Below the pieces are notes generated by a model, which saw only the letters and a program-made list of their open reading frames with translations, did not search any database and was not told where the DNA came from. A stretch of DNA of 64,000 nt from Funiculus sociatus GB2-C1 (GTDB taxonomy: Bacteria; Cyanobacteriota; Cyanobacteriia; Cyanobacteriales; FACHB-T130), in the NCBI RefSeq assembly GCF_039962115.1, contig NZ_JAMPKJ010000008.1, positions 83,079 through 147,078 on the forward strand, given 5' to 3'. Positions within the stretch are counted from its first letter, which is position 1; every line of letters begins with the position of its first letter. Positions 52,992 through 63,976 of the stretch are shown one piece after another. Position numbers and translations under genes: made by a program.

Positions 52992-55900
52992 CGTCTAGCC
53001 GCTACTCCTGGGGGATGGAATCCTCAAGCTGAGGGTGTCATTTTTATTGAGCAAACACCTGCTCCCATCGTCTTGCTCACCGCAGCGGATACCGATATTC
53101 AAACCCTCGCCGCCGCAGTATCCAAATTGCCAGACTCATTTCCCTCGCTACGAGTTGTTAATCTCTTGCAGTTGCAGCAACAACTCAGTATTGATACTTA
53201 CGCTGAAGAAGTGCTACAGCAGGCACAGGTAATTATTTTAAGGCTACTGGGAGGACGTTCCTACTGGTCTTATGGATTAGAAGTGGTGCGCCAGACAGTG
53301 GAAAGTACCCAGAAGTCGCTGTTTGTCTTACCTGGAGACGATCGTCCAGATCCAGATTTAATCAGTCACTCTACCGTAACTCTGGCATCTAGTAACCAGC
53401 TGTGGCGCTACTTTACCGAAGGCGGTGTAGAAAATTTCGTTAACGCCTTAAAATTTGTCGCTGATATCTGTCTAGGAAATACCTACAATCCACCGGCACC
53501 GCAAGAAGTTCCCCGCGTTGGAGTTTATCAGGGGCTGGGGACTGGGGACAAGGGACTAGGTACTAGGGACAAGAGACTGGGTAAGAGTCCTTCCAATCCC
53601 CAATCCCCAATCCCCAATTCCCAATTCCCAATCCCCAATTCCCAATCCCCAATCCCCAATCCCCAATCCCCAATCCCCAAAATTGGTATTTTGTTCTATC
53701 GCGCTCATTATCTAGCGGGAAATACATCTCCAATAGATGCAATATGTCAAGCTTTAGCTGAACGAAATTTAGAACCAATTCCCGTTTTTGTTTCTTCTCT
53801 GCGCGATCACGATGTACAAGAAGAATTATTGCAATACTTCCAACCGAAAGACGGCGAGGAAATTCAGCTTTTACTCAACACCACCAGCTTTTCTATCTCT
53901 CCCCTGAACTCCAACGAGGGCGCTACTTCAATTGTCGATTCTTCCGACTTATCGGGAAAACCTACTCCTACCATTCCTTTATCCCTAGATATTCCTACTT
54001 TGCAGGTAATCTTCAGCGGCGGTACGGTGGAACAGTGGAAGAGTGGATTTCAAGGGCTTTCGCCGCGCGATATGGCGATGAATGTGGCTTTACCAGAGGT
54101 GGATGGGAGAATCATTAGTCGTGCGGTTTCTTTTAAGGCTGTGCAAACCCGGAATCCTCTGCTGCAAACGGATGTTGTGGTTTATGAACCTGTGCGCGAT
54201 CGCATTCAATTTGTCGCTGATTTAGCATCTAACTGGGTACGTCTGCGCCAAACTCCACCACAACAGCGAAAAATTGCTTTAATTTTGGCAAATTACCCTA
54301 ATCGCGATGGGCGTTTAGCTAATGGTGTCGGGTTGGATACTCCAGCAAGTTGTGTAGAAATACTTAAGGCTTTGCAACAGGCTGGGTATTGTGTGGAAAA
54401 TATTCCCGCTACTGGTGATGAGTTAATTTCGCGTTTGACTGCTGGGGTGACTAACGATCCGGAGGGGCGGGAGTTGCGTCGGGTGCAGCAGAGTTTGGCT
54501 TTCGAGGAGTATCAAGAGTATTTTTCTAGTTTGCCAGAAGCGGTGCAGCAAGGAGTATGCGATCGCTGGGGTTCGGTTTTGGAAATGAACCACCCAGGCG
54601 CAGAGGAAGAGAAATTTTTTGCTGTTGCTGGTTTACAGTTGGGTAATGTTTTTGTAGGAATTCAACCTGCGCGTGGTTATGATATCGACCCTAGTTTAAA
54701 TTATCATGCTCCAGATTTGGAACCGCCTCATAGTTATCTGGCTTTTTATTATTGGGTGCGGCAAGTTTTTGAGGTTGATGCGTTTGTTCATGTGGGGAAG
54801 CACGGGAATCTAGAATGGCTTCCGGGTAAAAGCGTGGGTCTTTCAAGTAATTGTTATCCGGAAGCAGTGTTTGGGCCTTTGCCTCACTTGTATCCTTTTA
54901 TTGTTAACGATCCGGGGGAAGGTTCTCAAGCTAAACGTCGCGCTCAAGCTGTAATTATAGACCACTTAACTCCGCCGATGACTAGGGCTGAACTGTATGG
55001 CCCTTTGCAACAGTTGGAAGGTTTAATTGATGAATATTACCAGGCTGAAAGTTTAGATCCTTCAAGATTACCAGCGATCAGTTCTCGCATTGCCGATCTA
55101 GTTTTTCAGGAAAATTTACACCAAGATTTGAAAATCAAAAAAGAAGATAATTTTGAATTGTCAATTTTAAATTATCTGGATGGTTATTTGTGCGAATTGA
55201 AAGAAGCTCAAATACGTGATGGATTGCACATTTTTGGGCAATGTCCGCAAGGGCGACAACTGCGAGATTTGATAGTCGCGATCGCACGTCATCCCGGAAG
55301 CGATCGCAAAGGCTTAACGAGAGCGATCGGTATTGATTCTAATCTAGATTTCGACCCTCTCACAGCAGATCCTTCTCAACCTTTTGTAGGACAGGGGTGT
55401 CCTACAAGATATCAAATTGTCGGCGATGTCATTGAGGCATTAGAACAACAAGCCAGCGCGTTAGTAGAACAGCTGATGCTCGGAAACCCCCCTAACCTCC
55501 CCGTCAACGAGGGAACAGTAAAACGCGAATTAGACTGGATACGTCGCTACCTTCTCCCTTCCCTCCAACAAACCAACCAAGAAATCTCCAACTTGTTACG
55601 AGGATTAGACGGGGGATATGTGCCTAGTGGCGCATCTGGCGCACCAACGCGAGGACGACCTGATGTTTTGCCTACTGGTCGCAATTTTTACTCGGTTGAT
55701 ATCCGATCAATTCCCACAGAAACAGCCTGGAGTGTAGGACGAAAAGCGGCTGAAGCTTTAATTGAACAATACACCCAGGAACACGGAGAGTATCCAAAAA
55801 CACTCGGATTGTCGGTATGGGGAACGAGTACCATGCGAACTGGTGGCGATGACTTGGCGCAAGCAATGGCATTGATTGGAGTGCAGCCAGTTTGGGATGG

Positions 55901-56936
55901 TGCCTCGCGACGAGTGGTAGACTTTGATATATTGCCAGTCTCAGTTTTAGGTCGTCCCCGCGTGGATGTGACGCTGAGAATTTCTGGATTTTTCCGCGAT
56001 GCTTTCCCTAATTTAATCGATTTATTCGATCAAGCTGTAGCCGCAGTGGCGGCGTTAAAGGAACCAGCAGAACAAAATCCTTTAGCAGCGCAAGTATCCC
56101 AAGAAACCGAGTTTTGGCAAAATTCTGGGTTGAGTCAAGAACAAGCCCAAATGCGATCGCGTTATCGCATCTTTGGTTCTAAACCTGGTGCTTATGGTGC
56201 TGGATTGCAAGGTTTAATTGAAGCACAAAATTGGACAGATGACCAAGATTTAGCCCGTGCTTACATCAACTGGAGCAGTTACGCTTACACTAGCACCTCT
56301 CTCCAACCCTCGACAGGGGAGCTAGGGGGAGTTAGCGCCCCAGAAGCCTTCCAGAAGCGTCTACAGCAAATGCAGATAGTATTGCACAATCAAGATAACC
56401 GCGAACACGATTTACTAGATTCTGATGATTACTATCAATTTCAAGGCGGTTTAACAGCAGCGGTTCGGGCTTTAAGTGGCAAGAATCCGCAAACATATTT
56501 TGGCGATAATTCTCTTCCCGAAAATCCGAAAGTTCGGCAACTGAGCGAAGAGATTACACGAGTTTATCGTTCCCGCGTCGTGAATCCTAAATGGATTGCT
56601 GGTGTCATGCGTCACGGTTACAAAGGCGCATTTGAAATGTCAGCAACAGTAGATTATTTATTCGCCTACGATGCGACAGCTAACTGCGTAGAAGATTTCA
56701 TGTATCAAGGAGTAGCAGAGGCGTATTTATTTGACTCAAATGTACAAGATTTTATCCAGCAGAAGAACCCTTGGGCGTTAAGAGATATGGCAGAAAGATT
56801 GCTAGAGGCTAATCAACGCGGTTTGTGGCAAAACGTTGATAAAGAAATACTGGAAAAATTGCGAAACTTAGTGCACCAATCCGAAGCCGTCATCGAAGGT
56901 ATGACAGCAATCGTTACAACTGATGAGTTAGGTTAG
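52986..56936 (+). CDS. cobN: cobaltochelatase subunit CobN
   Basis: A 1316-residue large subunit of the cobaltochelatase that inserts cobalt in cobalamin synthesis. Family blocks include [53 protein letters not shown] and [20 protein letters not shown]. It starts with GTG ([16 protein letters not shown], as in other cyanobacterial CobN). Residues about 182-232 are not family sequence: they are the in-frame translation of a composite heptad repeat, and the normal sequence resumes at [14 protein letters not shown]. CobS and CobT are not in the window. Confidence 0.9.
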   Translation: MHRLAATPGGWNPQAEGVIFIEQTPAPIVLLTAADTDIQTLAAAVSKLPDSFPSLRVVNLLQLQQQLSIDTYAEEVLQQAQVIILRLLGGRSYWSYGLEVVRQTVESTQKSLFVLPGDDRPDPDLISHSTVTLASSNQLWRYFTEGGVENFVNALKFVADICLGNTYNPPAPQEVPRVGVYQGLGTGDKGLGTRDKRLGKSPSNPQSPIPNSQFPIPNSQSPIPNPQSPIPKIGILFYRAHYLAGNTSPIDAICQALAERNLEPIPVFVSSLRDHDVQEELLQYFQPKDGEEIQLLLNTTSFSISPLNSNEGATSIVDSSDLSGKPTPTIPLSLDIPTLQVIFSGGTVEQWKSGFQGLSPRDMAMNVALPEVDGRIISRAVSFKAVQTRNPLLQTDVVVYEPVRDRIQFVADLASNWVRLRQTPPQQRKIALILANYPNRDGRLANGVGLDTPASCVEILKALQQAGYCVENIPATGDELISRLTAGVTNDPEGRELRRVQQSLAFEEYQEYFSSLPEAVQQGVCDRWGSVLEMNHPGAEEEKFFAVAGLQLGNVFVGIQPARGYDIDPSLNYHAPDLEPPHSYLAFYYWVRQVFEVDAFVHVGKHGNLEWLPGKSVGLSSNCYPEAVFGPLPHLYPFIVNDPGEGSQAKRRAQAVIIDHLTPPMTRAELYGPLQQLEGLIDEYYQAESLDPSRLPAISSRIADLVFQENLHQDLKIKKEDNFELSILNYLDGYLCELKEAQIRDGLHIFGQCPQGRQLRDLIVAIARHPGSDRKGLTRAIGIDSNLDFDPLTADPSQPFVGQGCPTRYQIVGDVIEALEQQASALVEQLMLGNPPNLPVNEGTVKRELDWIRRYLLPSLQQTNQEISNLLRGLDGGYVPSGASGAPTRGRPDVLPTGRNFYSVDIRSIPTETAWSVGRKAAEALIEQYTQEHGEYPKTLGLSVWGTSTMRTGGDDLAQAMALIGVQPVWDGASRRVVDFDILPVSVLGRPRVDVTLRISGFFRDAFPNLIDLFDQAVAAVAALKEPAEQNPLAAQVSQETEFWQNSGLSQEQAQMRSRYRIFGSKPGAYGAGLQGLIEAQNWTDDQDLARAYINWSSYAYTSTSLQPSTGELGGVSAPEAFQKRLQQMQIVLHNQDNREHDLLDSDDYYQFQGGLTAAVRALSGKNPQTYFGDNSLPENPKVRQLSEEITRVYRSRVVNPKWIAGVMRHGYKGAFEMSATVDYLFAYDATANCVEDFMYQGVAEAYLFDSNVQDFIQQKNPWALRDMAERLLEANQRGLWQNVDKEILEKLRNLVHQSEAVIEGMTAIVTTDELG
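53531..53681. repeat. composite heptad repeat inside cobN
   Basis: A 151-bp insertion-like segment. GGGGACT/AGGGACA heptads are followed by GGTAAGAG and then by 14 or so CCCCAAT/TCCCAAT heptads. It has the same layout as the nrtB-nrtC spacer (14647-14788). Three heptads make 21 bases, so the translation has a 7-residue period (variants of QSPIPNS) and the frame stays open through the element. Confidence 0.9.
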
Positions 56937-56971
56937 TTAACCTAGAAATAAGGAAAGTGAGGTGAATTGCA

Positions 56972-57724
56972 ATGTCAGAACAAATGACTTTGGCAGAGTT
57001 AGCCGATTATGGGGTGACAATTCCCCCAACACAAGATGAACTTCCCTACAGTGATGGTATCCCTATGGAAAGTCAACGCCATGTTTTGCAAATGCAAATG
57101 CTCATAGATATCTTATTGCTGCTGTGGGCAGAACGTCAGGATGTTTTCGTCGGCGGAAATATGTTTGTGTACTACAGTTTAGAACAGGTACGCAATAAAG
57201 ATTTTAATGGGCCAGATGTTTTTGTGGTGCTAGATGTACCCAGACGAGAACGCAAAAGTTGGGTTGTCTGGGAAGAAGGCAAAGCACCAGATTTGGTAAT
57301 TGAATTATTATCAGAAAGCACCGCAATTCGGGATAAAGTTGAGAAAAAGCAAGTTTATCAAAATCGCTTGCGAGTCCCAAATTATTTCTGGTTCGATCCC
57401 TTCAGTGGTGAATTGGCAGGTTTTGCCTTGCAAAATGGTGTCTATACAGAGATTCAACCTGATGCTCAAAATCGACTAATCAGCCAGCAGTTAGGGTTGG
57501 CGTTGGTACGATGGGAAGGAATTTACCAGGGAGTAACCGCCCGTTGGTTGCGTTGGGAAACCCTAGAAGGCGATTTGCTGCCAACAGCCGAAGAGTTGGC
57601 TTCCCTGGAACGGCAACGCGCAGAAGAGGCGACTAGGCAGATGCAAGCAGCGCAACTGCAAGCCGCAGAGTTAGAGTCAATGCTGGCTCGTTATCGCGAT
57701 CGCTTTGGAGAACTACCTGACTAA
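56972..57724 (+). CDS. Uma2 family (DUF820) nuclease-fold protein
   Basis: A 250-residue Uma2/DUF820 protein, a PD-(D/E)XK nuclease fold very abundant in filamentous cyanobacteria. The acidic core is in GPDVFVVLDV (Asp) and DLVIELLSEST (Glu) with KKQVYQN supplying lysines; NYFWFDPFSGELAGF follows. The last 45 residues form a charged helix (EELASLERQRAEEATRQMQA). Function is unproven; links to mobile DNA are suspected for the family. It follows cobN by 35 bp but is unlikely to be functionally related. Confidence 0.85.
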   Translation: MSEQMTLAELADYGVTIPPTQDELPYSDGIPMESQRHVLQMQMLIDILLLLWAERQDVFVGGNMFVYYSLEQVRNKDFNGPDVFVVLDVPRRERKSWVVWEEGKAPDLVIELLSESTAIRDKVEKKQVYQNRLRVPNYFWFDPFSGELAGFALQNGVYTEIQPDAQNRLISQQLGLALVRWEGIYQGVTARWLRWETLEGDLLPTAEELASLERQRAEEATRQMQAAQLQAAELESMLARYRDRFGELPD

Positions 57725-57892
57725 ATGCTGAATGTCTACTAACATGATTTTTCAGAACCAATAAGGCTCTTAACATTTTTTATTACTAATAAATGTTAAC
57801 GGTGTAACGTCAAAAAAATGCAAGATTATTTCATATTTTTCTTCAAGCCTATTGGTTAAGCTAAAAGAAGACGCCAAAGGTGAGGAAATTCT

Positions 57893-58390
57893 ATGACCGC
57901 TTTTTCTGGTGCTAACTTAAAGCGCTCGGCATGGCAAACAACAGTCATGTTTACGCTGGCCTTCTGGCTAAGTGGCAGTCTGATTTTGGACTGGGTAATT
58001 ATGCCCAGTATGTTTGCTACAGGAATGATGACTGAACCTGGATTCGCCACAGCAGCTTATTCAATCTTCTGGATTTTTAATCGCATCGAATTATTGTGCG
58101 CCGCTTTAGTATTAACAGGAATTTTGGTTCTAAACCGCACTCATATTGCATCTTATCTGGCAGGACGCAAAGTTATTTTCTTATCTTTGCTGTTGCTAAC
58201 AATCGCCATTATTGATACATATTTCTTAACACCGCATATGAGTGCTTTGGGAATACAACTCAATCTTTTTGATGCTGTTGCCGAGACTCCGGCGGGTATG
58301 AATCAGCTACACGCAGGTTATTGGGTATTAGAAGCAGTGAAACTTATTGGCAGTGGTACGCTGTTAGGTTTGTGCGATCGCGATCGCTAA
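57893..58390 (+). CDS. four-helix membrane protein of unknown function
   Basis: A 165-residue protein with about four hydrophobic segments (FTLAFWLSGSLILDWVIMPS, ELLCAALVLTGILVL, VIFLSLLLLTIAIIDTYFL and a C-terminal one). The arrangement resembles DUF4149/TMEM205-like proteins (TPHMSALGI between helices 3 and 4, and a late HAGYW motif). This assignment is tentative. It ends in a HIP1 sequence (CGATCGCGATCGC) at the stop. Convergent with dnaJ. Confidence 0.6.
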   Translation: MTAFSGANLKRSAWQTTVMFTLAFWLSGSLILDWVIMPSMFATGMMTEPGFATAAYSIFWIFNRIELLCAALVLTGILVLNRTHIASYLAGRKVIFLSLLLLTIAIIDTYFLTPHMSALGIQLNLFDAVAETPAGMNQLHAGYWVLEAVKLIGSGTLLGLCDRDR

Positions 58391-58422
58391 TATAGCAATT
58401 CTAAACAAGTTGTAAAATATTT

Positions 58423-58455
58423 TACTCGTTCCTAGTCTCAGACTAGGAACGAGTA
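58423..58455. terminator. bidirectional terminator between convergent genes
   Basis: A perfect 15-bp stem (TACTCGTTCCTAGTC with GACTAGGAACGAGTA) and 3-nt loop between the membrane protein gene and dnaJ. TTT follows on the plus strand and AAAATATTTTA precedes, so it can serve both directions. Confidence 0.8.
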
Positions 58456-58474
58456 TTTGTATGCTCTGCATCCA

Positions 58475-59479
58475 TTAAACAGGAAGATCCAAACGAGGTT
58501 TAAAGGTTTCGATTTGGCGCAGCTTTTCGTAAAGTTCTCGTTCCTGGGGACTGACAGATGGGGGAACCGCAATTTGAATCTCAACTAACTGATCGCCGCG
58601 ATTACCATTACCAGTAGGGTAGCCTTTACCAGCCAGACGCAGACGCTTCCCGTGTCCGACACCGCTGGGAACTTTCATTTTCACCATACCATCGAGAGTT
58701 GGAACTTCCACAGCTCCTCCCAACACCGCTTCACTCGGCGTAACTGGTAATTGGCAGAAAATATCTGAACCTTCTAGTTTAAAGAAAGGGTGGGACGATA
58801 CGGTAATTTTCAGATACAAATCGCCACCACCAATGCCTTGATTTTTTAACCGGATGCGTTGTTGATTTAACATTCCCGGTGGCATATCAACTTCCAGACT
58901 TCGCCCATCTTCCAGACGAATTCGTTCTCGCCCTCCCTGATAAGCTTTTTCTAGTGGCATCGTTAATCTAGCTTCCACATCGCGACGAGTTTGGCGTGAA
59001 GGAACAGTGTAAGCGGTTCTGGTGTTACCGGGGCGAAATTCGTCAGAGGCAGCAACTCTAGGGTTTGTATTGCTTGGGGGTGTTTGTGTCGTCTTTGTTT
59101 GGCGACGACCTAACAGAGTATCGACAAAGCTGGGAAAGTCCGGATACTCCTCATAGTTTAATTCTTCAGTGGAACTGCGACCATTCCCACTGCGATCGCT
59201 CCAACTTTTCCCAGTTGTAGTTTTTCCCGTCCTTCTGGTACCAAATCCTCTCTGGTTCCAGAAGCGGCTGAACTTATCGTACTCAGATCGCTTACCCGTA
59301 TCGGAGAGAATATCGTAGGCTTCACCGATTTCCTTGAACTTTTCTTCTGCTGTTTCATCTCCCGGATTAACATCGGGATGATACTGCCTCGCTAGCCGTC
59401 GATACGCCTTTTTAATTTCTTCACCGGTAGCATCTCGATTCACACCTAGAATCTGGTAGTAGTCCCGAAAATTTTGCAT
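58475..59479 (-). CDS. dnaJ: DnaJ co-chaperone without zinc finger
   Basis: A 334-residue type II J protein. The J domain (residues about 5-70) has the HPD motif in [12 protein letters not shown] Gly/Ser/Arg-rich linker follows, then the C-terminal substrate-binding domain ([39 protein letters not shown]). The cysteine-rich zinc repeats of DnaJ are absent, as in CbpA or cyanobacterial DnaJ3. It lies 86 bp after dnaK on the same strand. Such a dnaK-dnaJ order matches the DnaK3-DnaJ3 pair (sll1932-sll1933) of Synechocystis. Confidence 0.85.
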   Translation of the reverse strand: MQNFRDYYQILGVNRDATGEEIKKAYRRLARQYHPDVNPGDETAEEKFKEIGEAYDILSDTGKRSEYDKFSRFWNQRGFGTRRTGKTTTGKSWSDRSGNGRSSTEELNYEEYPDFPSFVDTLLGRRQTKTTQTPPSNTNPRVAASDEFRPGNTRTAYTVPSRQTRRDVEARLTMPLEKAYQGGRERIRLEDGRSLEVDMPPGMLNQQRIRLKNQGIGGGDLYLKITVSSHPFFKLEGSDIFCQLPVTPSEAVLGGAVEVPTLDGMVKMKVPSGVGHGKRLRLAGKGYPTGNGNRGDQLVEIQIAVPPSVSPQERELYEKLRQIETFKPRLDLPV

Positions 59480-59565
59480 ACGTCTATTTTTGATTTTAGA
59501 AATTAGTTTTTAGATTTTAGATTGTAGATGGCAACCCAAAATCTAAAATCCCAAATCCAAAATCC

Positions 59566-61665
59566 TTAGAGCCAATCATCATCATCATCATCCCAATCAT
59601 CATTAGGTTGGACTTTTCTGGAAGTAGGGCGGTAGGAACTGCCGCTATCACGACTATACCGCTCTCTACCTGCACCTCCGGAGTAGCGACGGTCATCATC
59701 CCGATCGCGATAGCGTATGTTGTCATCCCGATCGCGATAACGTATGTTGTCATCCCGATCGCGATCGCGCAATCCCTCACCAAACAGCGAATCACCCTCT
59801 CCAGAGAACGTGCGCCGAATCGATCCAAAAAAGTCATCCTCATCCTCAGCCGCTTCCAGCCGCACCTCTCGGTTAAGCTCATAAAGGGCATCCTGAAGAT
59901 CGCCTTGCGCCCGATCTATAGCGCGATCGTCGTCACGCTTCATGCTCTCGCGCAGTTCCTGAACTAAAGATTCTATGCGCCGCCGCTGTCCTGCTGCAAA
60001 CTGCATCCCATAAGTCAGCGCTACTTCCCTGAGTTGCCGTTCTGCCTTCAGAACTTCCGCTTCAGCACGGTTGCGCTTCTCCACCCGTTCCCGTCGTTGT
60101 CTGTCTTCTGCGGCATATTCTTCCGCATCCTGAATCATCCGGTTAACTTCACCCTCACTGAGAGTAGAAGCCCCTTGAATAGTAACGCTCTGTTCTCTGC
60201 CGGTAGTTCTATCTAAGGCAGTCACCTGTAGAATTCCGTTGGCATCAATATCAAAAGCCACCTGAACTTGGGGGACTCCTCGCGGGGAAGGAGGAATGCC
60301 AGTCAGCTTAAATCTTCCCAGAGATTTATTATCAGATGACATTTCTCGTTCGCCTTGGAGGACGTGAATTTCCACCACCGTTTGGTTATTTTCCGATGTC
60401 GAGAAGATATCCGAGCGTCGCACGGGTATAGTCGTGTTACGCGGGATCAGTTTCTTCATCACGCCGCCAATGGTTTCCAAACCAAGGGATAGGGGAGTTA
60501 CATCTAGCAGCAGTACATCCTTAACTTCACCAGCCAGAATTCCCGCCTGAACTGCCGCACCCACCGCTACCACTTCATCCGGGTTAACGTTCTCGTTTGG
60601 TTCTCTGTCAATTAAGCTGCGTACCAGCTGTCTTACAAGGGGAATGCGGGTACTCCCACCCACTAATACCACTTCGTCAATTCTGGATGGCGTGAGATTA
60701 GCATCAACTAAGGCGCGTTTTACAGGTGCCTTCAATCGACTCACCAAATCCCCACACAAACCTTCAAATTGGGAGCGAGTCAGCCTAGTTTCTACGTGTA
60801 ACGGGCCTTCCTCCGTGGCGGTGATAAAGGGGAGGTTAATATCGGTGACGCCGACCCCAGAAAGCTCAATTTTCGCTTTTTCCGCAGCTTCCGTGAGGCG
60901 CTGTAGGGCTTGGCGATCGCGTCTTAAATCTATCCCTTCTGTTTCCAAAAATTGTTGTGCCAGCCAGTCCACAATTTTTCTATCAAAATCGTTACCGCCC
61001 AGCTGAGTATCACCGCTAGTTGCCTTAACTTCAAACACTCCATCCCCTACTTCTAGAATGGACACATCAAAGGTACCGCCACCCAAGTCAAACACCAAAA
61101 TAGTTTGACTATCTTTGCGATCTAACCCATAAGCCAAAGATGCAGCTGTTGGCTCATTCAGAATCCGCAATACATCCAGTCCGGCAATTCTCCCAGCATC
61201 CTTTGTTGCCTGTCGCTGAGAATCATTGAAATAAGCTGGAACTGTAATCACCGCTCCCGTCACCGGCTCTCCCAAGTAGCGACTCGCTTCCGCTGCCAAC
61301 TTTTGCAGTACCATTGCCGCTATTTCCTCTGGGGCAAATTCCCGCTTGAGTCGGGGGCATTTTATTTTAACGTTGCCCTCCTCATCCTTGCGAATCGTGT
61401 ATGGGACTTGCTTAGATGTTGGAGTGAGTTCGCTGTACTTGCGCCCGATGAAGCGCTTCACCGCATAAAATGTATTTTGCGGGTTGAGAACAGCTTGGCG
61501 TCGCGCCATTTGTCCGACGAGGCGTTCTCCTTCTTTGCTGAAACCAACCACGGAGGGAGTAGTCCTCATGCCTTCTGCATTGGCAATGACAACGGGCTTG
61601 CCGCCTTCCATGACAGCTACTACTGAATTGGTTGTTCCCAGGTCAATGCCGACTACTTTACCCAT
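59566..61665 (-). CDS. dnaK: Hsp70 chaperone DnaK, DnaK3-like
   Basis: A 699-residue Hsp70. The ATPase domain is complete ([69 protein letters not shown]). The substrate domain includes [17 protein letters not shown] and [17 protein letters not shown]. The tail (about residue 620 on) is unusual: tandem RDRDDNIRY repeats, then a Gly/Ser/Arg part and an Asp-run ending DDDDDWL. In cyanobacteria DnaK3 is thylakoid- or polysome-associated and has a special C-terminus; the adjacent dnaJ supports that type. Which of the usual three paralogues it is remains inference. Confidence 0.85.
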   Translation of the reverse strand: MGKVVGIDLGTTNSVVAVMEGGKPVVIANAEGMRTTPSVVGFSKEGERLVGQMARRQAVLNPQNTFYAVKRFIGRKYSELTPTSKQVPYTIRKDEEGNVKIKCPRLKREFAPEEIAAMVLQKLAAEASRYLGEPVTGAVITVPAYFNDSQRQATKDAGRIAGLDVLRILNEPTAASLAYGLDRKDSQTILVFDLGGGTFDVSILEVGDGVFEVKATSGDTQLGGNDFDRKIVDWLAQQFLETEGIDLRRDRQALQRLTEAAEKAKIELSGVGVTDINLPFITATEEGPLHVETRLTRSQFEGLCGDLVSRLKAPVKRALVDANLTPSRIDEVVLVGGSTRIPLVRQLVRSLIDREPNENVNPDEVVAVGAAVQAGILAGEVKDVLLLDVTPLSLGLETIGGVMKKLIPRNTTIPVRRSDIFSTSENNQTVVEIHVLQGEREMSSDNKSLGRFKLTGIPPSPRGVPQVQVAFDIDANGILQVTALDRTTGREQSVTIQGASTLSEGEVNRMIQDAEEYAAEDRQRRERVEKRNRAEAEVLKAERQLREVALTYGMQFAAGQRRRIESLVQELRESMKRDDDRAIDRAQGDLQDALYELNREVRLEAAEDEDDFFGSIRRTFSGEGDSLFGEGLRDRDRDDNIRYRDRDDNIRYRDRDDDRRYSGGAGRERYSRDSGSSYRPTSRKVQPNDDWDDDDDDWL
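59702..59768. repeat. 27-bp tandem repeat in the dnaK 3' end
   Basis: A 27-bp unit beginning CGATCGCGATARCGTATG is repeated about 2.5 times and encodes RDRDDNIRY on the minus strand. Each unit carries a HIP1-like CGATCGCG core. Confidence 0.85.
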
Positions 61666-61792
61666 GCCTAGTGTGTTCTCCTTGCCTTTCCTTAATATTT
61701 TGAGAACAAATACTTGGATTTATTCTATCTTGCTGTCAGGGATTGCACGGTATTTGGCAACGCCAGAAAGTTAGTTGACTAGATGAAACTCT

Positions 61793-63172
61793 ATGATTTT
61801 TGCCAACTTAAGCTTTTTTTACCGCTTTGCTGCCATAATGACAGGCTGTCTGTTATTTATTGGTTGTTCTCGCACTCACCTAATCCAAGCTACCCCATCA
61901 AATGCGGTTGTCCAGCCTTTGGCCGCCACGACCGCGGCGAACATGAGCGATCGCTTGACGGAAGGAATAAATCAAGCTATGAGTGCTGCCATCAAGGCTC
62001 AATCGGCTAAATCTGCCCAAGACTGGGATCAAGTTGCCGAAGGATGGTTAAGTGCGATCGCATCTTTGCAATCAATTTCACCAGATAGCCCCGAACGAGT
62101 CTACGCCCAAAAAAAAGTCACCGAGTACATGAGGTCTTTGGAGGTAGCCCAACAAAGAGCAGCGGCAACCAGCTATCAATCACAATACCCTACTTTTAAT
62201 AACCAGTTGCTTGACAATCAGCTGGTACTTTATTTATCCTACGTGGCTGCTGTTGGCCCACCTGATATTTTAATTGTCGGCAGTTCTCGGTCTTTGCAGG
62301 GTGTTGACCCAAGACAAATGCAGCAAGCTTTGGCAGCTAGAGGGATTTCCGGAAAGAAAATCTTTAATTTTGGGGTAAATGGCGCAACTGCTCAAGTAAT
62401 TGATTTTTTAGTGCTGCGACTCTTGACACAAGACCAGTTGCCTAAATTAATCGTGTGGGCGGATGGAGTCAGAGCTTTTAACAGTGGACGAACCGATCGA
62501 ACTTATAACCTTATTTTGGCATCTCCTGGTTATCAGCGCTTAATAAGTGGCGATCGCCCCCAGAGTAGTTCTCCACCAGATGATCCAAATACCATACACG
62601 CTAAGAGTTTGAACAACTTGGTTGTACAGAATCAGATAAACAATGTTGCTTCTAACACTGTTAGTTCTTTCAACCTTTTGCCATCCAACAGTGAAAAAAT
62701 AATAGCTCAGAACAACGCAGAAGGCCTTACTACCGACTATTCGATAGCTGCTGTTGACGCTAATGGATTTCTCCCGGTAAATATCCGTTTCAATCCGCTA
62801 ATTTACTATCGCCAAAAGCCGCGAGTTGCCGGACTCTACGATGCTGATTATGCCGCCTTCCAATTAGGAGGTAAGCAAGAAGTAGCTTTAAATAACCTGA
62901 TGATATTTGCCAAACAGCGACGAATTCCTGTAGTTTTCGTCAGCCTACCTTTAAGTCAGGATTACTTAGACCGAACTCGCCAAAGGTATGAGCAACAGTT
63001 TCGGCGATATATGCAGCGACAAGCCACTGCTAAAGGATTTGTCTTTCTAGACTTATCGGGACAGTGGCGCAACCAAAATGGCTATTTTGCCGACCCCAGC
63101 CATCTAAATCGTTTTGGTGCTGCTGCTGTGGCAAATAGAATCGCCCGCGACCCCAGGATTTCTTGGCCTTGA
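61793..63172 (+). CDS. SGNH-like lipoprotein
   Basis: A 459-residue protein. A hydrophobic N-terminus ending LFIGC suggests a lipoprotein with Cys25. Residues about 45-125 are helical. From about 155 the protein reads as an SGNH/GDSL hydrolase-like fold: ILIVGSSRSLQGVDP (block I with Ser), FNFGVNGATAQVIDFL (block II Gly, block III region), PVVFVSLPLSQDYLD and the block V DPSHLNRFGA with the Asp-His pair. This kind occurs among cyanobacterial DUF1574-like proteins, possibly acting on surface polysaccharide. Activity is not proven. It is divergent from dnaK. Confidence 0.65.
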   Translation: MIFANLSFFYRFAAIMTGCLLFIGCSRTHLIQATPSNAVVQPLAATTAANMSDRLTEGINQAMSAAIKAQSAKSAQDWDQVAEGWLSAIASLQSISPDSPERVYAQKKVTEYMRSLEVAQQRAAATSYQSQYPTFNNQLLDNQLVLYLSYVAAVGPPDILIVGSSRSLQGVDPRQMQQALAARGISGKKIFNFGVNGATAQVIDFLVLRLLTQDQLPKLIVWADGVRAFNSGRTDRTYNLILASPGYQRLISGDRPQSSSPPDDPNTIHAKSLNNLVVQNQINNVASNTVSSFNLLPSNSEKIIAQNNAEGLTTDYSIAAVDANGFLPVNIRFNPLIYYRQKPRVAGLYDADYAAFQLGGKQEVALNNLMIFAKQRRIPVVFVSLPLSQDYLDRTRQRYEQQFRRYMQRQATAKGFVFLDLSGQWRNQNGYFADPSHLNRFGAAAVANRIARDPRISWP

Positions 63173-63508
63173 TAATAATTTTTAACGCAAAGGTAAGCAC
63201 AATTTTTCCCCAGAATAATGCTGCTTCTTTGTTACATAAGGCGATTTCTTTGGCGTTAAATGAAAGGCAACCCGAAATGAGAGATACATGGGAATTATTA
63301 ATTCCTGGTAGTTTTCGATGAACCTAAACGTCTAAAAAGTTATTTTAGCTGATAAAACAAGCAGACGAAATAACATCCGATGGGCAATTGGAACTGAGCG
63401 CATACTTAGCAAAAAGGCTCAGACATGGCGAGATTAAACGCCACTATGGCGCAATGTAAGGGAAGTTGTTGGTTTTTCGCGTCTAAAGAACAGGTTTTTT
63501 ATTTAAAC
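63173..63508. other. spacer with repeat sequence, no gene seen
   Basis: A 336-bp spacer. TAATTTTTAACGCAAAGGTAA at 63176-63197 repeats the sequence near 1010-1030, and GGCGTTAAATGAAA follows at about 63252. No promoter or RNA could be recognised. Confidence 0.5.
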
Positions 63509-63976
63509 CTAAAACTCCTCATTCTCATCATAAGAATTAGTATTCGACCACTGTTGAAAAGTGACTTCATGCTCATAATAAGCTTGAGGATTTGGCGGAT
63601 AACAAAGAGTAAATTTAGTGTGCTTAATCCTAACTGTATCCTCCAAGCGGCCTTGAATCATAATCACTTTTTGTAATAGCCGCTTATAAACCACCATACT
63701 TGGACAAATTACCTCCAGTTCAGTCATCCCGTTGTCGTGACGAGTAATTCTCCATTCACAATGACTAAACAACGCTTTAAGCGAGCCATTAAGCTTTAAA
63801 TACAGGCGGTGTCGTTGATCCCGTACCGCCGCCAGCTCTCTAGAGAGTGCTGTATCTTGCTCAGAGAGTGGTTGAGGTGCATCGGGGCTGACTGCCTGAC
63901 AGAAGTAGGTGAAAGCCAATAGCCGCGGGGAATTTGTGAAAAAGGGTAGAGGGACATGAGAGGCTAGAGTTACCAC
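63509..63976 (-). CDS. unknown conserved-looking protein
   Basis: A 155-residue soluble protein I do not recognise. It has a helical charged part (LSEQDTALSRELAAVRDQRH) and a probable alpha/beta C-terminal half (CEWRITRHDNGMTELEVICP, KLNGSLKALFSHCE, LLQKVIMIQGRLEDTVRIK). The first 30 residues are less convincing and the true start may be inside the frame, since the right edge of the window is only 24 bases away. Codon use and the absence of overlapping alternatives favour a real gene. Confidence 0.5.
   Translation of the reverse strand: MVTLASHVPLPFFTNSPRLLAFTYFCQAVSPDAPQPLSEQDTALSRELAAVRDQRHRLYLKLNGSLKALFSHCEWRITRHDNGMTELEVICPSMVVYKRLLQKVIMIQGRLEDTVRIKHTKFTLCYPPNPQAYYEHEVTFQQWSNTNSYDENEEF

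Noticed and set aside
59702..59768. Possible CRISPR-like repeats
   Set aside because: The units are directly adjacent without spacers and encode part of DnaK.
63425..63676. Plus-strand frame of 83 codons near the right end
   Set aside because: It overlaps the longer minus-strand gene, is lysine/leucine-rich from AT-rich sequence, and has no ribosome site.
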